Source: Centroberyx gerrardi
Lineage: Eukaryota; Chordata; Actinopteri; Beryciformes; Berycidae
Length of the DNA: 64,000 bases
Assembly (NCBI RefSeq): GCF_048128805.1
Contig: NC_136004.1
Coordinates: 17,422,185-17,486,184 of the forward strand
Direction: 5' to 3'
Shown: positions 37,278 to 50,000 of the stretch, one piece after another
Numbering within the stretch: position 1 is the stretch's first letter
How the letters are laid out: each line of letters begins with the position of its first letter
Position numbers and translations under genes: made by a program
Notes under the pieces: generated by a model
Told to the model about the DNA's origin: nothing
Databases searched by the model: none
Seen by the model: the letters and a program-made list of their open reading frames with translations, nothing else

Positions 37278-40200
37278 AAGAAATGCACATATACACACAA
37301 AATACACAGGGCAGGAAGCCACAGATTAGACCAGAGCAGATTTCTCTAATCTCAGGTGACATTGCCCTCATAAAGTCCATCCCACACAGCCGTTCTCCTG
37401 CACCCCCTAGTGGCTACAACACACACCGCTTGGCCCCCTCCACCTTCCTCTCTACCCTCTCTTTTCTCCCCTCTCTTCTCTCCTCCTCCTCTGCTTTGGT
37501 TCAGTTAATTACACTAATGACTGGCTGAACTTGGCTGGGATTCTGTTGCTAAAGCTTCTGTTTCCCTTGTTTTACCATGGCACACAGTTGATGAACTGAG
37601 TCAGTGTGAAGCCAATGGCAAAGGAAAACACACATTTCTTTTCACTGATATGCTTCTGATGTGGCAATCAATGATCAATGATAGTCAGAGTATTGGCATG
37701 TTAAGGCCAACATAGCTCTTTTTATGGGATATAAAGAGAATTAGAACTGCCTGCACTCCTCATGAGGTCGGCAGAAAGTTGAGTTGGTCACATACCTTCC
37801 CTATACGTCAGTCTGGAGGCGCCATTGTTTAACACAATTACGAGGCGAGGGGTGGTTTACTTTGGCTTCTAGCCAATGTGTGGCTCATTTTCCACATTGA
37901 ACGACGGCTCAGGCCAGACGTCAAGGCAACAGCTCTTTCAAATTAACCCTGTGTGGGTGGGGCATCCCTGTCAAGTGCGCCAGACTAGATAAAGCCTAAT
38001 CTGACAACTATCCCTAGACAACTGTTCACAGCTCTCCTAACTAGGGAAGTAGGTCAACAGGTGGGCTCCATGGAAACAAAACACCATGTCTGAATGTAAA
38101 CACATTTGATTTCTGAGGATGACTTTAGAGTTAGAGTAAATTGCTAATTAGATATTTCTTTACTTTTATGTATCTTTGTATTACTGGGTATCATAGTAAT
38201 TCTCTTTGTACCATACTACATTACTCGGCATGTCTAGATTTGGTAAAAAAAAATTCAGTAAACAACTGATACTCGCGGCCTGAGTTGATTATACTGGTGG
38301 ACCTGAGGGTCCCACTAGTGCGTGACAGTATAGTGGTGTGGTGTTTGGGAAGGGCAGCGCTGCGTGTGGGGTTAGAAAATCTACAGGACCTATAATCCTG
38401 ACCCCACTTGTTCTCATCTTCCCTGTAATCTCCCTGGCTGTCACTGCCCACTGTTCCAAGAAGCACCAAGCCTTAGGTTGGTCAGACTGTCTATGCACAG
38501 TAGTGGCAGGCTGGGAGGTATTCACAAATCCTGAACGTCACACATTAGAAGTCACCTCATGGACTGAAGGCAGATGATATTTACTGTAAATCTGTTACTG
38601 CCATGAGAGTTGAGTCAGAGGCCATATGGTGCTGTAAAACCTATTGCTTCACGGGACATGTGAACAGGTTCTTCCCCTTTATCACACTTCCAAGACATAG
38701 CCAAGCAACCAACCGATACTAACACCAAAAACGTATGCATCATGTCCTACATACATTAAAATATGAGTTATTATTTTAAACATACATAAGTAACAGTCTT
38801 TTTCTCCTCCCTCTGTTGCAGGAATAAGGAGACAATGATGCCAGTGACAAGGCGTCTATCTGGAGACAGTGACTCCTCTACAGCCTCCTCTAAGGGAGGA
38901 GGAGGAGGAGGAGGAGGAGGAGGGGGACGGTACTCTCTGGGGAACACCTCACGTCGCTCTGGTGACGAGGTAGTCCTACTTGTCAACCGTAAGGAGGGGA
39001 AGCATGTGATTGAGAGGCCTGGAGCTGGAAATCAGATCCCAGCCCTGCGTCCCCCGCTGCCCCGTGCGCGCAGCCACTCTCGGGAACGTCCTACGCTTGC
39101 TCCCATACTCAAACCTAACCCCCCGCAAGCACCCTCTGATGGGACCCGAACCTCCCGTGCAGAGAGGGGGCGCTCCCTTGGAAACGAAGGCCCCAGGAGG
39201 CTCCAGCCCCCCCGCTCCCACAGCCAGGGAAAGTTAACCAGCCGTACTCGCTCCAACGATGCCAGCCCTGGGCCCACTACCTGCTACAGAGACCCCCAGC
39301 CCCCACCCTCAGACAGACGCGAGGACCTTCGGGCCAAACAACTGCCCCCATCCTCCCCCAGAGTAGGTGGTGGTTTCAGCAGGAGGCAGTCATCCTCATG
39401 CTCCAACTCACCTATTAAAGGGGTCCAGAGCAACTGCAGCAGCCCCAGTAAGAAGACAATAGTCACTCCCAGGCCTCCTGCTCCTCGCTCCCCCTCTGTA
39501 GGGAAAGGCAGACTATTGCCACCAGTCACTTCAGGAGGCCGACGATCTCCACACTCCTCCCCCCGCAACTCTCACCACCATGGTACCCGCTCCCCTCGGA
39601 CCTCGCACGGCCCTCGATCTGCTGGGCGAGGCCATCATAGGAATTGGTCTGGGTTGGAGCGCCAAGAGCCAGAGGAGGAAGGAATAGGCTTTGGCTTCCA
39701 GATGCTGCCAACACTGGACCCCCAAAAGGAGCAAGACCTCTATCGCAGTTTCGAGGCTGAGTTCCTGGCCAACACACAGCAGGTCAGAGGAGGGCCTAGT
39801 AGAGCCCCAGGGGGAGCTACCCTGCAGGTGGCCGTCTCTGCACCCTCAAAGCAGGGGGTTGGAGCACACACAGTGCCAGCCACCACTGATTCTAATGTCA
39901 CTGACTCTGCCTATTCCTCCTCCAACTCTTCCACCTCTTCCCTGAACGTAGGGGCAAAGATAGGAACTCTGCCTGACCTCAGGGAATCCAAGAGAACTAA
40001 TCCCCGTCACTTCTCACTGGAGGACCCCTTGAATTTGCTGTATGGCCACAGCTCAGGAGGACCACATAACTGTGGGCATGGAGAGCCTGAGCGCTGGGGG
40101 GAGCGTGGAGGGGGTCTCAAGAAACTCCCAGCTATTTCTAGCTCCATTGAGGAGAGGGAACCTCTCTCTACCCTGCCTGACCTTAGAGACACAGAGTCAG

Positions 40201-40934
40201 CCAGATTGATGAATCAGGTCCCCTCACAACCTGCTTTCAACTCCAGGAATATGAATGGAGACCATGGAGGTTGCCCTCCTACAGGGGTGCTGGTGGGCCA
40301 GCAGGGTCAGCTTGGCTGGGGCTCAGGGCCTGAGGGAGATGTTCCTCTGGAGGATCACCAACCAAACCTACCCTATGACCTGGAGGATGGTGATGCCAAT
40401 GATGACCTTCCTCCCCCAGAGGCCTGCCCCTCGCCTGTGGCCCTGCCACCCTCTGAGGACTGCTCCTTCCAGGACTCCTCTAGTGAAAACTCTTCCATGT
40501 GCTTCAGTCTGAGCGAATCTCGTTCTGATTCCCCCCCACCATCTTCGCCCCTGGCCAACGGGGACACTGATGAAGAAGCGCTGCGGTCAACGAAAGGGCA
40601 GAAGAAGACAGATAGAGTATCCTCTATCTATAAGCTCAAGCTGAGATCCAGGATCAGGCCTCGCACTGACAACAGGCCGGACAACAGCCCCTCACGTATC
40701 CCCACCCCAGTCAGCTACAGAGATCTGCAGGCACACGACAACCGCTCCCCCTGCCACACCCCCCCGCTCTCTCCTCAGAGCTCCCATTCTAACGGCCACC
40801 CAGCCTCACACAAGGGCCTGCACCAGGCCTTCGCAGATCTGATCCACCCTCAGCCACGCTCCCCAGCCATGGGCAACAAAGAATGCTCCTATCCTGGACA
40901 ATCAGGGAGCCTGGACACTGAAGCCTGGATGTAG
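22239..40934 (+). CDS. gas2l1: GAS2L1, actin-microtubule crosslinking protein
   Basis: Growth-arrest-specific 2-like cytoskeletal linker. Five coding exons: 22239-22940, 32549-32656, 35656-35752, 36808-37111, 38822-40934; the sum is 3324 nt, 1107 residues, in frame, with TAG at 40932-40934. A calponin-homology domain occupies about residues 20-165 ([42 protein letters not shown]); in the family it binds actin. A GAS2-related (GAR) zinc-type domain spans about 228-300 across exons 1-3 ([42 protein letters not shown]); in the family it binds microtubules. The tail (about 304-1107) is Ser/Pro/Arg-rich and disordered, with an 11-glycine run, two TLPDLR copies (786-791, 854-859) and an SRIP (1028-1031) matching the SxIP motif bound by EB proteins. 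It is much longer than the human protein (about 680 residues from memory). The ATG at 22239 directly precedes the family N-terminus. Confidence 0.94.
30374..30613 (-). other. Unassigned charged open frame inside GAS2L1 intron 1
   Basis: A minus-strand open frame encodes a highly basic, helix-prone peptide including [20 protein letters not shown]. An overlapping frame at its 3' side continues with [17 protein letters not shown], as if a single ancestral frame had suffered a shift. The ERE-rich end comes partly from a (GA)n run. I cannot assign a family. It may be a degenerate exon or pseudogene fragment, or chance. Confidence 0.2.
31463..31490. repeat. (AC)n microsatellite
   Basis: AC dinucleotide run in GAS2L1 intron 1. 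Confidence 0.95.
33857..33889. repeat. (TG)n microsatellite
   Basis: TG dinucleotide run in GAS2L1 intron 2, preceded by a short GGT repeat. Confidence 0.95.
36226..36261. repeat. (CCATAA)6 hexanucleotide repeat
   Basis: Six perfect CCATAA units in GAS2L1 intron 3. The unit differs by one base from the vertebrate telomere repeat complement CCCTAA. Confidence 0.9.
37247..37271. repeat. (AC)n microsatellite
   Basis: AC dinucleotide run in GAS2L1 intron 4. Confidence 0.9.
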
Positions 40935-43900
40935 CACAAAGCTGATGGGTATGACACAAGGGGGATCTGTTGTTATATGAACGCTGACTACTATGTAAAA
41001 AAAAGACTGGAGACCGGGCTATAGACTGTTTTCATTGCATGTCACACACTCCTTCTTTTTTCACTTAGTTTTACCCCTTCATATCTGCAGGGGGTTCCCA
41101 TGATTTTTTTGCACTTAAGCCAAATTATTTATTACCAAAGGAATGGTCTGTAATATTAGTTTTACTTTTACTTTTTATGAATGCATGGGGATGCTTTTGC
41201 CAATCATAAGGTGTCTTTTGCAATACACTTGTGAAAATCCCATGATTGCTGCAACTGCAGAGAGATAGAGAGAGAGAACATATGCTGCCATGTGCCCCGC
41301 TGAAGGGCATGGTGAAGTGCCAGGGACTTGAAGATGTAACCCTAAGCAGTGGAACACTAGAAACAAATCAGATGGATTGGCTCCCTCTTGTGGTTTGCCA
41401 CAGCATTACTGCTTGCCTTGATAGTCATAATACTGGTAGGATGACTGTGGTATCGTTCATTGTCACTCAGCATTGGTGGTCTTGATTTATGGCAATTTTT
41501 GCTCAATATACTAAAATCTACAATAGTCTAATATGTAACATAGACATATGGGTACCCCCATCGTCTTTCTGACTTAATACACACTACATATTCTAAATGT
41601 GTACACTACCAATCTCCATAAAAGTGTCTACTGTTGTTACTGTATGATGTCACCTTCTCACAACCAATCAATGTAGTCCAGATAGAAGATGTTTGTTTGT
41701 AAGTGCTTAGTGTATTATAGGTTTTTAACATTCTTTTTGAATGCAGTAAAACATCATTTTAATTCTATTTCTTCTGCGATGTGGAATAAGGGTAAGACTA
41801 GGAGGAGCAGTGAAAATTATATTTGTCATTGTCACTGAAACAGAAATGTTGAGTTCTTCCTCCAACAATACTGTACCCTGGAATTCAGTACTAAATATAT
41901 ATGTGCAGAAATGAAATGCTTAGGAGGATGAATGTGTAAATACATGTACATGTGCATATGTATATGTATACTCACAGACAGACGTGGGTATTGTGTATAT
42001 AACAGGAATTGAATATATAATGTACATATTCACTGTATTAAGTTCTATGCTGCCTTAGCTATGCAATATTGGTGTTGGAAATGCCTTGACAATTCCCTTT
42101 GCCTTAAAATGTATTTGCAGGTTTTTGAATGTTTTTGCCCAACATCAGTGAGATCTATTGAGCAACATTACATTGCCATCATTACCAGTTTTCTGGAAAT
42201 AGAAAATGGATAGTTTGAGTGTGAATGTGGGAAAATGTGGGGAGCATTGCCAATTTTGAAGATAACAAATACTTGATGTACATATGATACACATACAGAT
42301 AATTTATTGCCTCTGAATCCTATTAGGCTGTCACATCAGGAGCAAACTAAGAGTTATTCACTTCTTTTGAACCAAGGGAAGCCATATAGCCTACTGAACA
42401 GATGGATTTCAATTAATCTGTCACATGACATAATCTATGGTGACATCTAGTGGCTAAAGAAAAGATTGTTTGGCTTTGTACACAAAGTACAAAGTAATCT
42501 TGTTTTCTTGGCACACCTAGCTTGGATGCACAATGCAATTCCTTTCTTCCATATTCTTGGATTGACATCTTCCTGTGCTGATTGATGTAGAGCCGATAAC
42601 GATGGTATTGTAAGGTCAACTGTGATGGAGAAAGAGTTGCTTTGACTTGAGTGACTGCATGTGGAATAGCACATGAATAATAGATAATGTAAAGGATATT
42701 AAGGTTCTCTTGTTAAGCTCTTGCACAGTTGTTATCAGTGTAAGAGCAAGAGTCCATCCACTTCTGTTTTTGGCTTTTAACAGGTTTGGACTTTGTAAAA
42801 TATCTTTGAAGGTGTAAATGTGGGAACTATATTGTCAGTGTCCTGCAGAAGCCTTATACCTCCATAAAAACAACTTTTTTTGTGAATTAAGAACAATTGG
42901 TTGATTGTCCCAAAAACACCATGGATTTCTGATATTTTACAATGGTTTTGGTTTATACTGATTGGACAATGCATTCTTGGCTGGATCACATGGTCAGGAA
43001 ATGTTTTCCACAGATGTTGTGAGGACAATATCCCCATCAGGTAGAGTAAAAAACAGAAATAACATTTTGCAGGGCACTGACACTATAAAAGAGAGTTTGC
43101 AGTGAATGGGGTAGAAATAAAGAGTGTGCATATCTTTCAATGTACATACTATATAAGAATATGTACAGGGTAGAAGTGATGAAGGGAGTGATGTTGGTCT
43201 TATTTATTTAATTTATGAAATGAAGTCTCATCGGTCTGAAGTGACAGCTGTGTCCCAAGTACTGTAAGTGAACTGTAAGTGTTTATGGAAAATCCAATGG
43301 AGACGGGGTCCAATATGTACAAATGCCATTCTTTCACAGGTTCTTAAGTTTTTGCCTACAACCTAATGTAAAGGGAAGACATCAGTTCGAAATGTTGCCG
43401 AATTAACTTGAAAGTCACAGGTTTTTAATAAAGATTGGTTTGATTCTACACACAATAACCACCACAAGTATGCACTGTCTTGCCACTCTCAAAGATATAG
43501 TAATTTGATGTAATGCTGACTCCTCTTCACAGCCATGAATCATTTCTGATGTTAGCATCATTACTGTCATGGCTACACTGACCCAATAATCAGCTGATTA
43601 TCAATTTCACAAACATGTTTTCTAGTTGTCTAAAGTTTGAATTGTTTTTATTAAATAGTCTGTCCATGATGACTTATTTTAATACTTAACATTATGCATG
43701 ATGATCAGCTGGTGTCTGAAAAAAAAAATCTACCAGTTATGTAAACTGTGACTTCATGTAATCATGCCATCACATCGGGTAATCAATCACTTGGAGAGTG
43801 ACTATCCTCTCTAAATTAGTTCTTTGTCCTGCACAGCTTTGTAAATTTCATGAACCTCACTTTCTCTCTCTCTCTCTCCCCCAGTCAGCAAAATTTGAAT

Positions 43901-44105
43901 GTTCATCATCAGAAATAATTTCTTTTCTTCCTTTTTTTTTTTGTTGCTAATATTATCTTTGTTATCTTCTCTAAAACTTCAGTTAAATGTACAAAGTGCT
44001 TGACATTGTGGAATTTGTATGCATTAAATAGCAATACTGCAATACCAATATTTCACCGTTTTTTGAAGATGAAATGCTGTCAAGTTGTTGTAATAAATAT
44101 TTTCC
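40935..44105 (+). other. gas2l1: GAS2L1 3' UTR
   Basis: No coding exon follows the GAS2L1 stop. AATAAA is present at 43427-43432, preceded by a long A+T-rich segment, and again at 44092-44097; either would give a 3' UTR of 2.5-3.2 kb. RASL10A, which follows GAS2L1 in human, is not recognised in any frame on either strand here. Confidence 0.5.
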
Positions 44106-44540
44106 TCTGAAGTTTATGAGTCTGTTCTGATCCATTTTTTTTTTCAAGCAGAGCATTTCATTTTTTTTCTTCTTACATAGTACAACAGGGAAAGATGTAG
44201 ACAAGGTGGGTCACTGAGCAGAAACTGGCTTTGGATTAATTGTAGGCTTGTGGCCTTTTAGAGCAGCGCTTGCATGTGGAAGTGAGTATTGAGAATAATA
44301 CACTGTTATTCTTCACGCACAATGTCATGTACTTCCTTCTTGTAGCCTATTATTTATTTGGTGTGGAGGATTTTAGGTATATAGATTGTCCAATCTGGTA
44401 TAGCCCAAACCCCAATGATCTCTTTGTAGGGGTTTTTGAGTATGAAATAAAACATGGATTGAAACTGCATACATGAACCCTGCCCTGTGTTGGAGTAGGA
44501 CATCCTGACACCTGTGACACCTGACATCTGCACTGATGTG

Positions 44541-44818
44541 CAGTTTTGGGAAGATTTCTTTCAAAATGTAATCTGTTACAGATTAATGATTACTTGGTTA
44601 AAGTTATAATCTGTAACAATTCACTTGATTATTCACTCTCATCAATGTAATCTGATACTTTGTAGTTACATTTGAATTACCTTACCTCTAAAACCCATAG
44701 AATGGGAAGTGAAGATATGTGTATAATTACTGTGTATGGAATTACCCTTTTATAATTTTTTGTAATCTGATTACTGTATACCCGTTACATGTAATCGGGT
44801 AACTCCCCAACCCCTCTG
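44541..44818. mobile_element. Degraded non-autonomous DNA transposon
   Basis: The segment starts CAGTTTTGGGAAGAT and ends, read inward from the right, with GGTTGGGGAGTTACCCGATT. It contains repeated GTAATCTGATTAC-like words in both orientations. This layout, with CAGTGTTGGGGAGTAAC-like termini and internal GTAATC repeats, is typical of a common fish repeat of probable hAT type. No transposase. Target-site duplications are not convincing. Confidence 0.5.
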
Positions 44819-45059
44819 AGAGCTCATTGGACCTCTATCTCTGAATTAGTACAACGACGTGTCATCAGAAACATAAGAACTATAACCTTTGGGAAATGGT
44901 GTAGAATTTCTGGAAAGTACAGAAAAAAAAACACATTTTCGATGGAAGCCCGCAGAAGTTGAACCACTTGCCCATTTCACGGCGCAAATGTCAATCTATA
45001 AAGTACATTACAATAACATATTTGTTCTGAATGAAAGGTGACGTTCGTTACTTCTGTAT

Positions 45060-45146
45060 TTGCTATGATTATTCAGTGGTAAGCAAGACGGAAGTAAATC
45101 AAGTGGGAGGGGACGAAGGCCATCACACTTCGTAAGCCTGCCACGG
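45060..45146 (+). promoter_or_regulatory. ap1b1: Probable AP1B1 promoter and noncoding first exon
   Basis: An ETS-type site ACGGAAGT lies at 45088-45095. Downstream, a good donor (CCACG|GTAAGC, exon end 45145) could close a noncoding first exon, which would splice to the acceptor at 46991-46992 ahead of the exon that carries the ATG. No TATA box is seen. Without transcript data the start site is a guess. Confidence 0.4.
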
Positions 45147-45299
45147 TAAGCTGTTTGTGGCGATTTCTCTCCAGTTTCATTGTGTGGTGAGTCTAATTTT
45201 AACTTCAGTAGGTACGTTAATTCTTCTGGTAGGGTTTAAAATAGGTCGATAGATTAAGAGCTTAACTATCCCGGCAAAGGCTTCCTTAAGCCTCTGCTT

Positions 45300-45960
45300 A
45301 GAAGGTCATGTCTCAGCTGTGCTAGCTAGAGAAGTGGCCAAGCGCTAGCTGACACTGACAGGCACACTGCATCAGAGATAGCAGTTAGCAGCAGTTTCAT
45401 TCATCTAACGTTATTGCAAACATGCAGGAATGGGCAAATCAGTTATGCGTGAGTAATCGATCGAATCGTAACGTTAACTGGAGAACTATCTGCATATATT
45501 TTGTAACTTTACTAGTATATACGTTGCTTGCTTCCAGCTGAATTTTAAAGACATTCGAGCCTGCTATGCTAACGTTACCGTCGCGTTAGCCGGATGCTAG
45601 CCAGCTATCGAGCCCGAACTATGCTTTTTGGCTAGTGGTCTAACTTAAAGTTAGCTAATTACTCGTATTGCTAGCTTGGTAGCTAGCTAACAGCGCGCTA
45701 TTAGTTCAGTACCAGTACTGACACGATAGCAGTGTAAATTATTGTTATGGAAATATGCCGTAATGATGTGAAAGCCAGTTATTTTGTCTAGCTGCGTTAT
45801 CGACCGTTATAATAAGTCATGCTAACGTTATAGCATCATGTTTGGTTGACTTTGGCCACCAGCCTATCTGATGTTGACAGCTGTCTAAAGCTCAACGAAT
45901 AATGAAACTGTTAGCTAGCGTTAGATTCGTTGAACGCAATGATAGCAGTCAGTGGCAGGC
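45300..45960 (+). other. ap1b1: GCTAGC/AACGTTA-rich part of AP1B1 intron 1
   Basis: Within about 660 bp there are many copies of GCTAGC, GTTAGC and AACGTTA words (for example around 45331, 45411, 45469, 45570, 45600, 45671, 45823 and 45910). A smaller cluster occurs in EWSR1 intron 1 (about 7345-7485). No coding potential. The function is unknown; such word clusters appear near fish CpG-rich promoters. Confidence 0.6.
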
Positions 45961-47016
45961 CTCTGTCAGAAACGTGCATATCTAACTATTAAATATCTGA
46001 TAGCTACATTGTTTCTCTTGCATCAAACACGGTTTGCTGATTGATAGTTGCGCTAGTCTACCATAAGATCTGCATTAGATACAGGACAAGATACCTGGCG
46101 ATGTTTTGGTGGCACTAAAACAGCTCATCGCTACAGCTGAGCCAGTCCGTGAGTCCAGAGTGTTATGGATAGGTTTGGCTGTCAAGGCGAATTAGGATAA
46201 CCTATCTAACATAGGTCACCTTCCATATAATTGAGTAGAAAGCTAATGAAAGGCTAATACAATTTTTAGTCACAGCAGTTTTGATTTAGGAGTTAGCCTA
46301 TCAGTTTCATTCAGTGAATTTACTTTGACTACAAAGGGATACATTGAGCCTGTGTGGGGAACTGCCAGGCATTTCATATGTGTCATGATAATATAGTCCA
46401 CAATCTTACAATAGCCTATATGATAGCCTAGTAGGACAGTGACTGATCACAATCCTCAACAATGTCTTGATTTTCTATGGGGAATGAGTCTTATTGTCAT
46501 TGTCCTTTCTTAGGGGTATATATTGTTAAAGTGAGTGGTATTATCCTTTATAACTTTGATACTATGGCATAAGTTGTAGAGCAGGATCTATTGTCGAAAT
46601 GGGAAAAGATCTTTCTTAGAAAGGTGGCGGATCAAGAATGGAATTCAACAACAGGAAACGTATGGTGCTGTGTACTGCAGGGCTGCAGAATGATTTGAAG
46701 TTGACTCCATTAAAGAGATATTGTCAGCCAGGCTGATTAACTACATGCTGACCAAGAGGTTTTATGTTTTTAGAGGGGACATTAGTATTTGTTTTCTTAC
46801 CAAAAGTGCATTGTTTCCTTAGTAGATAAATCGCTGCCAAGTGTCCAAGAGAAGACAGGAATTCCCTCTTTTTTTGCCTGTGCTTGCACTTCTAGAATTT
46901 CCTGTTGCCCTTGTGAATCCCTGAATTTCCATTCAGGAAAAGAGATAAAACAAGTTGTTATTTCTGTTTCTCATTCTCTCTCACTTTTGCAGGAGAACCG
47001 ACAATTTGGATCCAAG

Positions 47017-50000
47017 ATGACGGACTCCAAGTACTTCACCACTACCAAGAAAGGTCTGATTGCTTACGTCATTTGTTCATTTATTAGATCAATTATTAAT
47101 GTCGCTAAGAGGCTAACCACCTTAGTGACACATTACGTTTTCCTAATTGGGTACCTCAGTTATTACTAACATTAATAGGATTGGGTGGCACAGTCATACA
47201 GCTGGGCGGTGCTTAATTATGATCTCTGCACAGAGAGATACCCAACTCATTAGGCTGTTGGATTAGTCCAATTAGTTTAGCGCTGTTAAGTAATGTCAAA
47301 AAATGAAATTGAAGGAACTCACAGCAACATGATATTCTATGCTTATGTAATTATTCAGACTTTGAAGCCCAAGAGACTTCACAAAGGCCTATCTGATTTA
47401 CCTGTTTTAAAGTTAAAGATGCTAAAGAAATGGATGCAGGTTCTCATATATTCTGTTTATTTGTTTTACGTGCCATTTGTAGAATAGATGTGGTGATGAG
47501 TGCAAACAACAGGGTCAAAGGGAAAAACTTGACTCTTTTATTTTAGTTTCTTTAAAATTCCACCCCATTTTCCCATGCTGCCATGCTCTTGTATCCACAA
47601 TAGTAATATTCATCAAACAACATTACCAAATGTATGGCCTAGTCTGGATCTGGAACTAGAAAAAAACACCTAAATTGTTATCACCCTGTCTGTGTATGAT
47701 TAACTTGAGCAGCTCTGGTTGTTCTTCTAAATCAGATTAGACACCCTGAGCATTAGCTTTCTGAGAATCAGCTGTCCTGCTGTCTCTCCTTGCTTGTGTT
47801 GCTCCTCTTTCACCCCCCCAAATTGGTGTGTGTTCCCACATAGATGCTTGCTAAATGCAAACGGATGCATTCATGCTTATGAGGGATAATGTACAGGCTA
47901 CTCATGTTTGTTTGGGATTGCATGAGACATCAGAGCATGTTGCGTCATTACCCTACAGTTTTTTCTGTGCATCTGGCCATTGTTTTTGTGTATAGTCCAG
48001 TGCTAAAATCTTCAGTGATATTTGGAGGGATTACAGGCTTTCAAACACTTGTAGACATTGAATAGTTGTGCTCAAATTAAAGCCTACGATCGACGGTTTA
48101 TTGTTTGAGTGTGTTTACACACTTTGTCACGCAGACAGGCATGGCAATGACACTCATCTGAAATGTAATCTAGTTAAAGTCCAGCTTTTGTACATAGGTC
48201 ACACAAATGGAACTGTTTGTGGTCCACTATCAGAGATACATATGATGTACTTTACCCAAAACTCAGACTCCAGATTCAGATTCATTCTTATTGAATGTTG
48301 TAGTGAGAAAAAAATGCAGTTATTAAAATTGTATGTTGATAACATGCGAGAATTGAGCAAGAATTTGAAAGTTTACAACAAAAAAATATCCCCTCTCTCC
48401 CATAACTCCTCCCTCCAAATGAGGCTCAGGCGCGTGCATGAGAGCGGGGGCAAACTCAATAAATTCCAAATCTTTTACACAAAACACAGCTCTGCTAGTC
48501 AGTCTAGTTGTTACTCAAACATTTGCCAGCAAAAATAAATTTTGTCAGCATAGCCATTGCAGTGTTGAAGAAAGAAGAACTCAGCTCAGGCTGGGAGTGT
48601 CCAAGAGCATAGCTTCTTTATTGCATACATGTATGGGTCAGCGCACAGAGTCAGAGCATGTCTGACAAAGTAAGCTGCACACAGGATGGTGAGGTGCATC
48701 TGTCTTTATACAGTGAAGCAAACAAGAGCCTGGCTACTTGGCCTTGAAGTGGAGATAACTTGCAGCAGTATAATGAACAGTTCAAACTAGAACAAAGACA
48801 AATTGTGAGGTGCAAACAAGTCGTGAGACATTGGGGGCACCTGGACAGTCGTAACAAGTTAATGAGAAAAAGGGTAAGGGGCTAAGGCAGGCAGGACCTG
48901 TATGTGAGTCATCACTAACATACAGCTGTCTAAATGGTTATGTAAGTCATCTATAAGTTTGCTTATACAAGTGTTACTCTAAAGTTTTATGAAGAAATGA
49001 TGTTGACACTGAAGATTAAAGGAGTTGTGACTCAAAGGTTTAAAGGTGATGCTACTCTTCCACAGTTGTTACAAACACACATTGTGATACAAATTGGTCA
49101 AGCCAGGTTCACTCTACACTGGAGAGAGAGCGCCGTCTCGGGCAAACTTGATAAATTCCAAACCTTTAATGCAAAACACAGGTCTGCTAGCTCAGTCTAG
49201 TTGTTACTGAAATATTCACCGGCAACTGTGGTCAATTAGTTACCCAAAGTTGCCAAAGCCAAAGCTACCGGTTGACTTGACTGACCTGAATGTGGTTACT
49301 TCCTCTCGTCTTGTGCAGTGGGGAAAATAACTGGCTTCCTTACACAACAAGTTTATTCCAGTCCCAGTATTCAGTTTGGATTATCGCTGTTTCCCATCAT
49401 CGTTCTGTGGGTATATTTGTTTCCTCTCTGCAGTCTGCAGGGTGGTCAGGAGTAGACTGAGCTATGCGCATGCGTGATTGACTGGCAGGAACGGACACCT
49501 CCTCGCAGAGAGCTCGTCTGATTGGTTGTTTAGACGCAGGCACCCTGCGATTTTGGAGTGGCTGATTACAGTCACCGTACAGAGACCGTATTTTTTCTCA
49601 GAGCATTTGAATTATTGATAGCCGTCGGGATATAAAGAAAATTTGCCTACCCCAGCTTGAAGAGCAAACTAGAGTGTACACATCATTGTGTGTGCAGGCG
49701 CTCATCATACTTTGAAAAAAATGGTTGGCCCAGAATTTTTTCTGTATGTCAGTGTGGCCATTCTCTATTCACAAGGGGTTCTGATAGATGAGGTACCATT
49801 GTACATTCTTCATCAGTGTATCCAACATCCAGTTTGTTTGCTGCACAGTTGGATGGCAACTCCTCTCCTCTCCCTACATGACAAACTGATTTTTTATTCT
49901 CTTGTGTGTACAGGGGAGATATTTGAGCTCAAGGCAGAGCTGAACAGCGATAAGAAAGAGAAGAAGAAGGAGGCTGTGAAGAAGGTCATTGCGTCTATGA

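Noticed and set aside
38771-38986. Minus-strand frame with a polyproline run
   Set aside because: It is the antisense shadow of the polyglycine-encoding part of the last GAS2L1 exon.
46789-47169. 126-codon frame overlapping the first AP1B1 coding exon
   Set aside because: It reads through the exon and both flanking introns; only the 37-nt exon starting at ATG 47017 matches AP1B1.
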